A DNA stretch of 64,000 nt from a bacterium 1XD21-13 (GTDB lineage: Bacteria > Bacillota > Clostridia > Lachnospirales > Lachnospiraceae): assembly GCA_009917555.1 (NCBI GenBank), contig QZDX01000007.1:124001-188000 (forward strand), given 5' to 3'. Positions 8,384 to 17,127 of the stretch are shown here, piece after piece. The notes under the pieces were generated by a model. That model worked only from the letters and a program-made list of their open reading frames with translations, searched no databases and was not told the origin of the DNA. Each line of letters starts with the position of its first letter. Position 1 is the first letter of the stretch. The position numbers were made by a program, and so were the translations under genes.

Positions 8384-8851
8384 GTGGTTAGCGTTATTAT
8401 TGTTTCTCATGGTTTTTTTTCCAAAGAATTGCTTGGGAGCGCAGAAATGATTATTGGAACACAGGAGGATGTACAGACAGTCGGCTTTCACCCGGGAGAA
8501 AGTATTGACAGCTTAAAAGAACAGATGGCATCTGCCTTAATGCGTGCTCAAAACCAGAAAGAAGTTTTGGTTTTGTCGGATATGGTGTCAGGAAGTCCCT
8601 TTAATGTCGCAGCATCCTTGACGCGATCCTATTTGTTTGAGCATGTTGCCGGCATCAACCTTCCTATTTTGCTGCCAGAAATTATTTTGGGCGGCATGGG
8701 AGCGAAAGAAGGAAGAAAAAAATTCAATAAGAATGTTTCTGCCAGCGGGGAAGAAGTGGAATGTTTGAAACGGCTGCAGGAAAAAGGAGCAAAAGTAAAA
8801 TATCAGCTGGTGCCAGACGAGAGGGCAGTGGCACTGGACAAATTATTATAA
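8384..8851 (+). CDS. PTS mannose-family EIIA fused by deletion to the EIIB C-terminus
   Basis: Residues 1 to about 98 are an EIIA-Man domain: IIVSHG with the phospho-His at position 9, then VLVLSDMVSGSPFNVAAS and AGINLPILLPE. From ILGGMGAKEGRKKFNKNVS onwards the sequence instead matches the last 55 residues of EIIB-Man, as in ManX (VNVGGMAFRQGK... NNAVSVDEKDIEAFKKL). The end of EIIA and most of EIIB, including the phosphorylated His of EIIB (DRLIHGQ), are absent. The ORF is open and starts at GTG behind a GGGGG tract. It looks like an in-frame deletion that joined two domains or genes, so phosphoryl transfer to sugar should be lost unless another EIIB serves. No other EIIB gene is in the window. 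Confidence 0.75.
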   Translation: MVSVIIVSHGFFSKELLGSAEMIIGTQEDVQTVGFHPGESIDSLKEQMASALMRAQNQKEVLVLSDMVSGSPFNVAASLTRSYLFEHVAGINLPILLPEIILGGMGAKEGRKKFNKNVSASGEEVECLKRLQEKGAKVKYQLVPDERAVALDKLL

Positions 8852-8870
8852 CATGGGGAGGTACGAAAGA

Positions 8871-9626
8871 ATGTCTCTTTTACAGGCAGTTTTATGTGGA
8901 CTTATTTATTATTTGGGGAACAGCCCATTTCCATTTGGCGATGCGGGATATTACATTGTGTATCGGCCAATTTTCGCAGGATTTCTGGTTGGATTGGTTT
9001 TGGGGGATCCTGTTATGGGAACGGTGCTGGGAGCTACCATCAATCTGATGTATATTGGGCAGATTTCCGCAGGAGGGGCAATTCCCAGCGATATGTGCCT
9101 GGCCGGAGTACTGGGAACCGCTCTGGGGATCACAGGTGGCTTAAGCACAGAGGCTGCTCTTGCCGTAGCGGTGCCTCTGGGGCTTTTGGGGACATTGCTG
9201 TTCTATGGACGAATGACCCTGGACTGTATTTGGCTTCACTTGGCTGAAAAGAAAGTGGAAAAGGGGGAAACTGGGAAAATTTGGATTTACGATTTGCTTA
9301 TGCCTCAGCTTATGCTGTTTTGCATGGCAGCAATCCCCTGTACATTAGCATGCTATTTTGGGGCGCAGTATATAGAAGGAGTTATTGAATTTCTGGGCGG
9401 AACCATATTGAATACGCTTGGAATTATCGGAGGGATGATGCCTGCCCTTGGAATCGCTTTGACTTTGAAATTCATTTATAAAGGTGAGACCAAGATATTC
9501 TTTTTCCTAGGCTTCCTTATGGTAGCATTCCTAGGATTGAATATGATTGCGATTGGGCTGTTTGCTCTGTGCATTACCATTATTTATACGCAGGTAATTG
9601 AGAATAAGGAGGGGACTGCATTATGA
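8871..9626 (+). CDS. PTS mannose/sorbose-family EIIC membrane component
   Basis: The 251-residue hydrophobic protein is full length for EIIC of the mannose family: LLQAVLCGLIYYLG at the start, then GDPVMGTVLGATINLMYIGQISAGGAIPSD-like sequence that forms part of the sugar channel with EIID. ATG 8871 is chosen because GGGGAGG sits 9 nt upstream; the in-frame ATG at 8853 overlaps that site. It ends 4 bp into the EIID start (ATGA overlap), showing translational coupling. Sugar specificity is not predictable. The partner EIIA/B and EIID genes are damaged. Confidence 0.88.
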   Translation: MSLLQAVLCGLIYYLGNSPFPFGDAGYYIVYRPIFAGFLVGLVLGDPVMGTVLGATINLMYIGQISAGGAIPSDMCLAGVLGTALGITGGLSTEAALAVAVPLGLLGTLLFYGRMTLDCIWLHLAEKKVEKGETGKIWIYDLLMPQLMLFCMAAIPCTLACYFGAQYIEGVIEFLGGTILNTLGIIGGMMPALGIALTLKFIYKGETKIFFFLGFLMVAFLGLNMIAIGLFALCITIIYTQVIENKEGTAL

Positions 9627-10437
9627 AACTGACGAAAAAAGATGTTTTCGAACCTGGGTCAGCTGGATGTGGCATATCCAAGCCTGCTATAACTATGAGA
9701 AAATGCAGGGATTGGGATTTCTGCATGCCATGTGCCCGGCACTGGGGAAATTATACGCAAAAGATCTGGAAGGGCGCAAGGCGGCAATGGAACGCCATAT
9801 GGATTTCTTTAATACAGAAACAGTATTTGGTTCCGCGATTGTGGGGCTTTCCCTGGCCATGGAAGAGGAAGTTGCCAATGGAGCGGATATGGATCCGAAC
9901 GCAGTTCGCAGTATCAAAACAGGGCTGATGGGGCCTTTGGCCGGCATTGGAGATTCTATGATGCAGGGAGTGGTTACGCCCTTGGTTTTGGCTTTCTTTT
10001 TGGAAATGGGATTATCCGGAAATATTGCGGCGCCCATAATTTATGCGATTGTTATGTTTTTGATTATTTGCGTCCCTGCGTATTTTTTGTTTATGCTGGG
10101 ATATAAAAAGGGCGGAGAGGCAGTCCTGGGAATGTTGGAAAGTGGAACGCTGAAGAAAATTATACGGATTGCGGGCATTATAGGATGTATGGCGCTTGGA
10201 GCTCTGGTATGCAGCTATGTATCGGTTGTCTGTGGCATTGAGTTGACACAGGCGGACGGAACAGTCTTTAGCCTTCAGAGCAACTTGTTTGACGCAATTC
10301 TGCCGGGGATTCTTCCTTTGGGCATGACGATGCTCTGCTACAAGCTGCTTCAAAAAGGAAAATCTTCCATCTGGGTGCTTGTGTTTTTGATTGCAATTGG
10401 CGCGGTTGGTGGATTGACGGGCATCCTTGCTTGGTAG
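9623..10437 (+). pseudogene. PTS mannose-family EIID, frameshifted near the start
   Basis: The coupled start at 9623 (ATG behind AGGAGG) reads MKLTKKDVF and then leaves frame. The family sequence RTWVSWMWHIQACYNYEKMQGLGF resumes in another frame and continues intact to 10437, ending in the hydrophobic C terminus. One base is missing around 9648-9652 (GTTTTCGAACC where GTTTTTCGAACC or GTTTTCCGAACC is expected). Without the shift the protein would be about 271 residues, normal for EIID, including the GPLAGIGDSMMQG signature. It is either a real mutation, a phase-variable tract or a base-calling error. Confidence 0.8.
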
Positions 10438-10482
10438 ATCTTAATATACCAATAAATTTGTATTTTAGAGGAGGTTACAAAA

Positions 10483-11552
10483 GTGAAAGAGACAATGAAG
10501 GTTGTGGCGATTGTGGATGATCACAAGGTGGAGGCGAAGCAGGTTGCCATGCCTGGCATAGAAACAGGCAAGATTACAGTAAAGATCAATGCCTGTGCTC
10601 TGTGTACTTGGGAACAGCGTATCTTTATCCGCGAATCAAAAATGCCCCTGCCGTTTGTAGGGGGGCACGAGCTGGTAGGGGAGATTTATGCCGTAGGGGA
10701 AGGCATTGAATCTGAAAAATATCCGGTAGGACAAAAGGTTGTGGTCCGCCTGATTGGAGCCTGCGGAACCTGCTACTATTGTCGCAGGGGGAGCAAAATT
10801 TGTGCACCAAGAGCGATGTAAAGGAAGATGCTTTTCTTTCTGTGGACGGGACCATACATTATATGGGAACCGGCGGCTTATCCCAATATTTGAATGTGGA
10901 GCCGGCGCAGATTTTTAAGATGCCGCAGGATATCCCAGACACCACTGCGTGTTTTGCGGAGCCGCTGGCCTGTGTGCTGAACAGCATTGAGCGCGGGAAA
11001 ATAGAACTGGGAGACGATGTGGTTGTCATTGGCGGTGGAATCATGGGAATGCTGCATGTGATGGCGGCAAAGCTCAGTGGCGCCCGCGTGATCATGAGCG
11101 AGCCGGATCCGGAACGGAGAAAGCTGGCGGAAGAGTTGGGCGCGGATATCGTCTTTAATCCGATGGAGCAGAACCCGGTGGACTACATTCACAACCTGAC
11201 CGACGGCCTGGGGGCTGAGGTTGTATTTAACACAACCCCTATTTCCGCAGTGGCGCAACAGGCGATTGAGATGGTGGCTCCTATGGGGAGGGTGATTATG
11301 TACAGCTCCCAGCATCCGGACAAGCCTATTTCGGTAAGCCCGAACTGGATACATAATACGGAGGCGGTGATTACTGGGGCGGTGAGCCCAAGCGTGCGCT
11401 CCTTTAACCGCGCGGTCAATCTGCTGTCCAAGGGATTGATCCATCCGGAGAAGTTGATGAGTGGGGCTTTTCCCATAGAGTCTGCGCAGGAGGCGTTTGA
11501 GACGGCAGTCCGGCCGGATACCTTCCGTTGTGTGATTCGTTTAAGTGAATAG
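10483..11552 (+). pseudogene. Zinc-dependent alcohol/polyol dehydrogenase, broken by a frameshift in a G run
   Basis: The frame opening at GTG 10483 (GAGGAGGT upstream) gives a GroES-like N terminus with the structural zinc cluster beginning CGTCYYC. It stops at 10821. The matching continuation, GEQNLCTKSD and on through the Rossmann fold (VVVIGGGIMGML) to 11552, is in another frame. The break lies in the G tract near 10788: five G are present, six would restore a roughly 356-residue medium-chain dehydrogenase of the sorbitol/threonine dehydrogenase type. The likely role was oxidation of the imported polyol or its phosphate before the aldolase step. Confidence 0.82.
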
Positions 11553-11600
11553 ATGGAACAATAAATCGTCTGGGACAGGCGGGTAAGAGGAGGAAAAAGA

Positions 11601-12428
11601 ATGTTTGTTTCTATGATTGACAGTATGAAGATTGCAAGGGAGAAGGGGTATTGCGTGCCGGCGATTAGCGCGGTTGATGAATGTTCCTTGCGTGCCGTGA
11701 TCGGCGCGGCGGAGAAAAAGAGATCCCCGGTGATTTTGCTGGTGATGTACGAGGATAATCCGGATCTCCAGTATTATGGGAGGATGGTTCAGGATTTTGC
11801 GGTAAGGGCTACGGTTCCCGTATCTGTGGTTTTGGATCATGGAGCTGAATACGAGCATGCGATCGCCGCGATTCGTGCCGGATTTACGGATATTATGGTG
11901 GATCGCTCTTCTCTTTCCTATGAAGAGAATGTGGCGCAGGTGAAAGAGCTGGTGAAAATTGCGCATGCCGTGAATGTAGGCGTGGAGGCAGAGCTTGGAC
12001 ACGTAGGCTTTGGCGGGGATCTGAGCCAGAATGTGTTCACGGTTCCGGAGGAAGCGGTTTCTTTTGTGCAGGAGACGGGAGTTGACGCCCTTGCCGTGGC
12101 TATTGGAACCTCGCACGGACAGTATCAGGGCGTTCACCAACTTCAGTTTGAACTTTTAAAAGAGCTTCGGGAAGCCGTGCCGGTACCGCTGGTATTGCAT
12201 GGAGGATCTGGAACGGGAGATGACAATCTGAGAAAGGCGTGCCAGATGGGGATTTGCAAGCTGAACATTGCTTATGAAGTATACCGTGGAGCGCTGGGAG
12301 CCGTCACTTCCGAGGAGTTTAAAAATATTCCTGGCGCCGAATATGGCATGTACGCCTTTATGGCAGAAGGAATAGAAAAGGTTGCCATGCATACAATGGA
12401 TATTTGTGGCTCGACGGGAAAGGTTTGA
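11601..12428 (+). CDS. Class II fructose-bisphosphate/tagatose-bisphosphate-type aldolase
   Basis: The 275-residue protein is a zinc aldolase of the FbaA/GatY/KbaY group. Zinc ligands are seen in VVLDHG (about residue 82), AIGTSHG and VLHGGSG, and the EAELGHVGFGGD loop is present. The enzymes cleave ketose 1,6-bisphosphates or 1-phosphates to dihydroxyacetone phosphate and an aldehyde. AGAGGAGG precedes the ATG. The gene is intact although its upstream PTS and dehydrogenase partners are not, so it may still be used by another pathway. The tail CGSTGKV is typical of the family. Confidence 0.88.
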   Translation: MFVSMIDSMKIAREKGYCVPAISAVDECSLRAVIGAAEKKRSPVILLVMYEDNPDLQYYGRMVQDFAVRATVPVSVVLDHGAEYEHAIAAIRAGFTDIMVDRSSLSYEENVAQVKELVKIAHAVNVGVEAELGHVGFGGDLSQNVFTVPEEAVSFVQETGVDALAVAIGTSHGQYQGVHQLQFELLKELREAVPVPLVLHGGSGTGDDNLRKACQMGICKLNIAYEVYRGALGAVTSEEFKNIPGAEYGMYAFMAEGIEKVAMHTMDICGSTGKV

Positions 12429-12444
12429 AAGGAGGAGGGATTCC

Positions 12445-13611
12445 ATGCAGTCGTTTGTTTATGAGATACCTGTCAGGGTGTATTTTGGAGAAAATCAACT
12501 GGATTATGTTGGAGCGGAGGTTAAAAGATTTGGCAGCCGTGTTGGCGTGCTGACTTATGACGACGAGGTGATGAAGACCACCAAGGCGTACGTCTCGGCG
12601 CTTGCGAGCGTCAGGGAGAGCGGGCTTGAAATAATAGAGCTTCCGGGGGTAGAGCCCAATCCCCGGATTGAAACCGTGAGGAAAGGGGCTGCTATTTGTA
12701 AGGAAAAGCAGATTGAAGTCATCCTGGCTATTGGCGGTGGTTCCGCGATTGACGCGGGAAAATGGATTGCGGCAGGGGCCAAGGTAGAGTTTGATCCATG
12801 GGAGTTTTACAGCGAGGGGAGGGAAGTGGAGGAGACATTGCCGCTGATCTCAGTTATGACCGCGGCGGCTACCGGGTCGGATATGAATGCCTGCGCGATG
12901 CTTACCAATCCGGAAACGCAGGATAAGATTGGGCTTTTCAGCAATCTCCTCCTTCCCAAGACCTCTTTTTTGGATCCGACTGTGACGTACAGCGTCAGCA
13001 AGAGGCAGACAGCCTGCGGCTCTGCAGATATTATGAGCCATGTGATGGAGGGATACTTTGACATGAATCCCGGGCTTTACATGCTGGACTGCTTTATGGA
13101 AGGGCTGTTGAAAACGGTAGTGAAGTATGCGCCAGTTGCGTTAAACGAGCCGGATAATTATGAGGCGCGGGCCAATCTGTTGTGGGCTGCCTCCTGGGCG
13201 TCGAATGATTTTGGCCCGGGCGGAAGGGTGAATGACTGGTGCTGCCACAGGATTGAGCGGATGTCAGATCTTTTCAATATGACCCACGGAGTTGGAATTG
13301 CCATTGTCACGCCTCGCTGGCTGGAATATTGTCTGGACGAGACGACTTTGCCCAAATATGTGCAGTTTGGAGTTCAGGTTTTTGGCATTGACACCTCCCT
13401 GGCACCTATGGAAATTGCAAAAAAAGCCATTGAAAAATTATCGGAATTCTTTTTTGATACTCTGGGGTTGCCCTCCACCCTTGGGGAACTTGGAATAGAG
13501 GAAAAAGAGTTCCGGACGATGGCGCAGCACGCTTGTGCAGGCCAGACGCTCAATGGGCTGAAGCCATTGACGGAAGAAGATGTGATGAAAATTTATGAAA
13601 TGTGTAAGTAA
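12445..13611 (+). CDS. Iron-containing alcohol dehydrogenase, second copy
   Basis: The 388-residue protein is a full-length group III dehydrogenase: AIGGGSAIDAGKWIA, TAAATGSDMNA, metal ligands in GSADIMSHVMEGY and in CCHRIERMSDLFNMTHGVG. AAAGGAGGAGG lies before ATG 12445. It is clearly diverged from the copy at 5.1 kb. Its place 16 bp behind the aldolase suggests it reduces the aldehyde released by that enzyme (a lactaldehyde- or glycolaldehyde-type product). It ends with a tandem ATGTGTAAGTAA repeat over the stop. Confidence 0.88.
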   Translation: MQSFVYEIPVRVYFGENQLDYVGAEVKRFGSRVGVLTYDDEVMKTTKAYVSALASVRESGLEIIELPGVEPNPRIETVRKGAAICKEKQIEVILAIGGGSAIDAGKWIAAGAKVEFDPWEFYSEGREVEETLPLISVMTAAATGSDMNACAMLTNPETQDKIGLFSNLLLPKTSFLDPTVTYSVSKRQTACGSADIMSHVMEGYFDMNPGLYMLDCFMEGLLKTVVKYAPVALNEPDNYEARANLLWAASWASNDFGPGGRVNDWCCHRIERMSDLFNMTHGVGIAIVTPRWLEYCLDETTLPKYVQFGVQVFGIDTSLAPMEIAKKAIEKLSEFFFDTLGLPSTLGELGIEEKEFRTMAQHACAGQTLNGLKPLTEEDVMKIYEMCK

Positions 13612-13644
13612 ATGTGTAAGTAAACGGTAAAATGACTTGCATTT

Positions 13645-13721
13645 ATCCCCCTCCTGTGATACTTTGTATAGAACATCGAAGGAATTACGGTATTCTGTTC
13701 TGTATTTGGAGGGGGATTTTT
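13645..13721 (+). terminator. Possible long-loop terminator after the catabolic operon
   Basis: ATCCCCCTCC (13645-13654) is complementary to GGAGGGGGAT (13708-13717), followed by a T run to 13721. The 53-nt loop is long for an intrinsic terminator, so the call is tentative. No other signal was seen between the dehydrogenase and the next gene. Confidence 0.4.
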
Positions 13722-13798
13722 GTGCGGTAATCCCTTACGGTAGGTACGTTTTCGAGATTGTGGAGTTTTCCTATCAGGAGAAAAGAAGGACGAGGAAT

Positions 13799-14848
13799 AT
13801 GGAGACGCGGATCAGAAAGGTCAATTATAAAAATATAGATTTAAAGATCATACAGGAGGCAGGCCGTATCCTGAAAAGTGGTGGTTTGGTGGCATTTCCC
13901 ACGGAGACGGTCTACGGACTGGGAGGGGATGCTCTGAATCCTGCCTCTGCGGAGAAAATCTATGCTGCCAAGGGACGGCCCTCGGATAATCCTCTGATTG
14001 TACATATTGCAGATAAGGCGGATGTGTACCGGATTGCGGAGCAGGTGCCGGAACAGGCGGAGCGGTTGATGGAAGCATTCTGGCCAGGACCTCTCACCCT
14101 GATTTTTCCTAAAAAGCCTTTGGTGCCGGATAAGACCACAGGCGGGCTTCCCACGGTGGCGGTGCGGATGCCCAGTGACAAGATTGCGGCGGCTTTTATC
14201 CGGGCGGCAGGCGGCTTTGTGGCGGCGCCCAGCGCCAATGCCTCTGGGCGTCCCAGCACCACCACGGCGGCCCATGTGGCGGAGGATTTAAGTGGACGGA
14301 TTGAGATGATTCTGGACGGGGGACAGGCAGTGATTGGCCTGGAATCCACCATTGTGGATGTGAGTGAGGAGCGGCCGGTGATTCTGCGGCCGGGAGTGAT
14401 TACCAAGGCTATGATGGAGGCCGTGATCGGGCCGATGGAGACGGATCAGGTTCTGATTGCGCCGGATTCTGATGTAAAGCCCAAGGCTCCGGGGATGAAG
14501 TACCGCCACTATGCGCCAAAAGCGGAGCTGATGATTGTGGAGGGTGAGACGAAGGATGTAATTGCCACGATGAATCGCTTGACAGCGGAAGCGGAGCTGC
14601 AGGGAAAGAGGGTTGGAATTATTGCCACGGACGAGACGGCTCGGTGCTATGAAAGGGGTCTGGTGAAGAGCCTGGGGGCCAGAAACTGCGAGGGGGAGAT
14701 TTCCATGCATCTTTTTGAGGTGCTCAGAAGCTTTGATGAGACGGATGTGGACTGCATTTATTCGGAATCCTTTGGGGGTGCTGTGATTGGGCAGGCGATC
14801 ATGAACCGGCTTTTGAAGGCGGCGGGGCATCGGGTGATTAAGGTTTAA
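13799..14848 (+). CDS. ywlC: L-threonylcarbamoyladenylate synthase (Sua5/YwlC)
   Basis: The 349-residue protein has the YrdC domain (residues about 15-200: PTETVYGLGGDA, KGRPSDNPLIVH, PSANASGRPS) and the C-terminal Sua5 domain linked through a SPGMKYRHY-like segment (here APGMKYRHYAP). It makes threonylcarbamoyl-AMP from Thr, bicarbonate and ATP for the t6A modification of ANN-decoding tRNAs, in the cytoplasm. ATG 13799 behind AAGGACGAGG gives the normal Sua5 length; an upstream in-frame extension to 13637 lacks homology. It stands alone. Confidence 0.93.
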   Translation: METRIRKVNYKNIDLKIIQEAGRILKSGGLVAFPTETVYGLGGDALNPASAEKIYAAKGRPSDNPLIVHIADKADVYRIAEQVPEQAERLMEAFWPGPLTLIFPKKPLVPDKTTGGLPTVAVRMPSDKIAAAFIRAAGGFVAAPSANASGRPSTTTAAHVAEDLSGRIEMILDGGQAVIGLESTIVDVSEERPVILRPGVITKAMMEAVIGPMETDQVLIAPDSDVKPKAPGMKYRHYAPKAELMIVEGETKDVIATMNRLTAEAELQGKRVGIIATDETARCYERGLVKSLGARNCEGEISMHLFEVLRSFDETDVDCIYSESFGGAVIGQAIMNRLLKAAGHRVIKV

Positions 14849-14866
14849 AGGGGACAGGGATAAAAT

Positions 14867-16551
14867 ATGAAAACATTTAATGGGAAAGTGCTTGTACAAA
14901 AACTGAAGGCTCAAAAGCTTCCGCTATTACTGTGTTTTCTTGCGACTTTTCTGGAATTTTTTATTTTTAATTACAAGCATTGGGAATCCCTGCTGTGGTA
15001 GAAGGAGCATATTCCGGTATTCAACTGGCTGGTGGGGGAAGTCCTGGAACGGGCTGATAACACGCTTTTTCGGGTTACGGAGCTTGAGGGCCAGGAGACA
15101 GCCACTATTGAATTCACAGATATTCATCAAGAGCTTCATAACATTCATATCAGCCTCTCTGTGGAAAATGCGTCTACAGCAGCAGATAAAGCAGTGAATA
15201 TTCAATTAAAGCTAAAGGATGCAACTTCAGACTATTTATTTTCGGATTCCGGAAAGAGATATTGTATCCGGAGTGCCAAAAAGCGAATACATAAGGCCGC
15301 ATTTATGCGGTGAGGCCAAGGAGGCTCTGCTTATCATCAATTCTGTGGATGGAACTTATATTTGGGATGCGGCTTATTATAAGGAGAAATATTATGTTTA
15401 TTTTGGAGTTGTGCCGGAGGCAGTGCTTTTCCTTCCCTATTACCTGATTACGGGAAAGGATCTTTCTACGATGGCTGTCATTGTGTTTGAAGGAGGCCTC
15501 TTTATCCCTTGGTATTTTTGCTTAATTGGGAGCCATAATCCGACATTGGTTTCCCAAAACGCCTTTTTCGGTTTATTTGCTGCTGGCTCTTTTAACCGTG
15601 AACGGCAGCGGCATATGGACTTATTTTCGAAATCCCGGATTTTATGAAATTCCCATCCTGGCCGCTTTGGCTTGCGGAGCATGGGGGTTGTATCTGTGGT
15701 TTTGTTCCCTTTTGGGGGAGAAGGTCAGCAGTTGGCGTATGTCAGCAGGGTCTCTGCTGCTGGCTATGATTGCAGGCTGCCGTCCAACGCTGGTTCTTGT
15801 TACCCTGCTGGCAATCCCTATTTTTTGGAAGCCGGTGAAAGAAAAACGGCTTTTGGGAGAACATAAAATTCTGGATCTCACCTGCTTTTTTATGCCGGTT
15901 CTTCTGGTAGCGGCTGGCTTGATGTACTATAATTATATTCGTTTTGGAAGCGTAACGGACTTTGGCGCCATGTATAATCTGACAACTCAGAATATGCCGA
16001 AGAGAGCGTTTATTTTGGCGATGGTTCCCATGGAGCTGTTTGTCCTGCTGTTCCAGCCACCCTGTGTTACGGCCGTTTTTCCCTTTTTTCATCAGGTTTC
16101 TATGGACAACCAGTATGCTGGTTCATTACTTGGAGAATCAGGCTTTGGAGGTGTTATGGCTACAAATCTAATTTTGATTTTTGCCTTTATGCCGTATTTG
16201 TTCCGCCGGATAAAGTATAATCGTGCTGCCTACGCGTCTTCTTTTATTCTGACAGGAGCAACACTTGTTATTCTTGTGGCCGATACTCAGATTGGAGGAA
16301 TTGTTCCCCGTTATCTGGTAGACTTTACATGGCTTTTGTTTCTTTCGGTTGCTCTTTTGTTCCTTGGATGGAATGAAAGATATCAGAATACACATTTCTG
16401 GAAAATGGGCTGGATCTTTTTCCTGGTCCTGACTGCTCAGAGTATGATTTTTAATGGGCTTACTATTTTTACGGATGTCTACGAGAAGGTGGAAGAGTTT
16501 AACCCGCAATGGTTTTATCAGGCGGCGCACCAGATTGGGTTTTGGCTGTAG
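14867..16551 (+). pseudogene. Degenerate multi-pass membrane protein gene
   Basis: A start at 14867 (behind GGGACAGGG) gives a membrane N terminus that meets an in-frame TAG at 14999. The same frame then continues to 15313. Family sequence shifts frame near 15260 (VSGVPKSEYIRPHLCGEA), and again near 15525 into a last stretch with about 9 membrane segments (RPTLVLVTLLAIP to 16551). Lachnospiraceae have polytopic proteins with VYFGVVPEAVLFLPYYLITG and FPKTPFSVYLLLALLTVNGSG in this order; relative to what I recall of them, a block before WDAAYYKEKYYVYF is also missing. I read one dead gene with a stop, two frameshifts and probably an internal deletion. Function of the family is unknown. Confidence 0.75.
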
Positions 16552-16612
16552 AGAAAAAAGAATGGAACCGGAAAAGACCTTGAATATTTAGTCCCAATCA
16601 TGCGTGTAAAAA

Positions 16613-16632
16613 AGTGTAAACATTTTTACACT
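16613..16632. terminator. Short hairpin after the membrane pseudogene
   Basis: AGTGTAAA (16613-16620) and TTTACACT (16625-16632) form an 8-bp stem with a 4-nt loop in an A/T-rich setting, possibly ending the pseudogene transcript. The T tract is weak. Confidence 0.35.
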
Positions 16633-16655
16633 ACATTTTGTTACACACCCAAACA

Positions 16656-16700
16656 TAAAAAATACGATAAATACAGCATTCCCGCTACATTTATCGTATT
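16656..16700 (-). terminator. Terminator of the minus-strand tRNA-Leu gene
   Basis: Perfect 12-bp arms AATACGATAAAT (16661-16672) and ATTTATCGTATT (16689-16700). Read on the minus strand the hairpin is followed by a run of T (A run at 16656-16662 on plus). It lies 10 bp past the tRNA 3' end. Confidence 0.8.
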
Positions 16701-16709
16701 CCCAATCAA

Positions 16710-16793
16710 TGCGGAAGATGGGACTTGAACCCACACGGCACGAATGCCACAAGATCCTTAGTCTTGCTCGTCTGCCAGTTCCGACACTTCCGC
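16710..16793 (-). tRNA. tRNA-Leu, anticodon AAG
   Basis: On the minus strand the 84-nt sequence begins GCGGAAG and ends CTTCCGC plus discriminator A, giving a perfect 7-bp acceptor stem. The anticodon stem CAAGA/TCTTG encloses the loop CTAAGGA, so the anticodon is AAG, reading CUU. A long variable arm (class II tRNA) and the GGTTCAAGTCC T arm are present. CCA is not encoded. An A34 Leu anticodon is uncommon in bacteria. Confidence 0.93.
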
Positions 16794-16835
16794 ATATCCC
16801 CTTGTTTTTGTACTTCTATCACAAGGCGCTTAATT

Positions 16836-16864
16836 ATACTACCATTTTCAGAGAAAAAAGTCAA
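16836..16864 (-). promoter_or_regulatory. Promoter of tRNA-Leu(AAG)
   Basis: On the minus strand TTGACT (16859-16864), a 17-bp spacer and TAGTAT (16836-16841) form a good sigma-A promoter, about 43 bp before the tRNA 5' end. Confidence 0.75.
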
Positions 16865-16907
16865 GTGCTAAGTTCACAAAAAAATGTCAAAAATTTAGAA
16901 AAAAGTG

Positions 16908-16936
16908 TTGACATTTTATTTGAAATTCGGTAGAAT
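16908..16936 (+). promoter_or_regulatory. Promoter of tRNA-Leu(CAG)
   Basis: TTGACA (16908-16913), exactly 17 bp, then TAGAAT (16931-16936): a near-consensus sigma-A promoter ending 11 bp before the tRNA. Confidence 0.88.
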
Positions 16937-16947
16937 ACTATTTGTTC

Positions 16948-17030
16948 GCAGGAGTGGCGGAATGGCAGACGCGCAGGCTTCAGGTGCCTGTAGTCGCAAG
17001 GCTGTGTGGGTTCAAGTCCCATCTCCTGCA
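16948..17030 (+). tRNA. tRNA-Leu, anticodon CAG
   Basis: The 83-nt sequence starts GCAGGAG and ends CTCCTGC plus A. The anticodon stem CAGGC/GCCTG encloses TTCAGGT, anticodon CAG, reading CUG. A long variable arm and GGTTCAAGTCC T arm are present; CCA is not encoded. It is transcribed divergently from tRNA-Leu(AAG). Confidence 0.95.
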
Positions 17031-17043
17031 TGTGATTTTTAGA

Positions 17044-17080
17044 AAGAAATCCTTTAAAATAAGGGTTTCTTTTCTTTTTT
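17044..17080 (+). terminator. Terminator of tRNA-Leu(CAG)
   Basis: AAGAAATCCTT (17044-17054) pairs with AAGGGTTTCTT (17061-17071) with one wobble, followed by TTTTCTTTTTT to 17080. Confidence 0.85.
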
Positions 17081-17127
17081 GTCTTAAAAGATTTTGATTA
17101 CACTTGATTACAAGATTCTAAGAAATA

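Noticed and set aside
15032-15647. Two short open frames that could be small proteins
   Set aside because: Both encode consecutive parts of one membrane-protein family and are best read as pieces of the pseudogene at 14867-16551.
16710-17030. tRNA-targeted integration site with an adjacent genomic island
   Set aside because: No integrase gene and no repeated tRNA 3' end were found; hicAB is next door but that is not sufficient.
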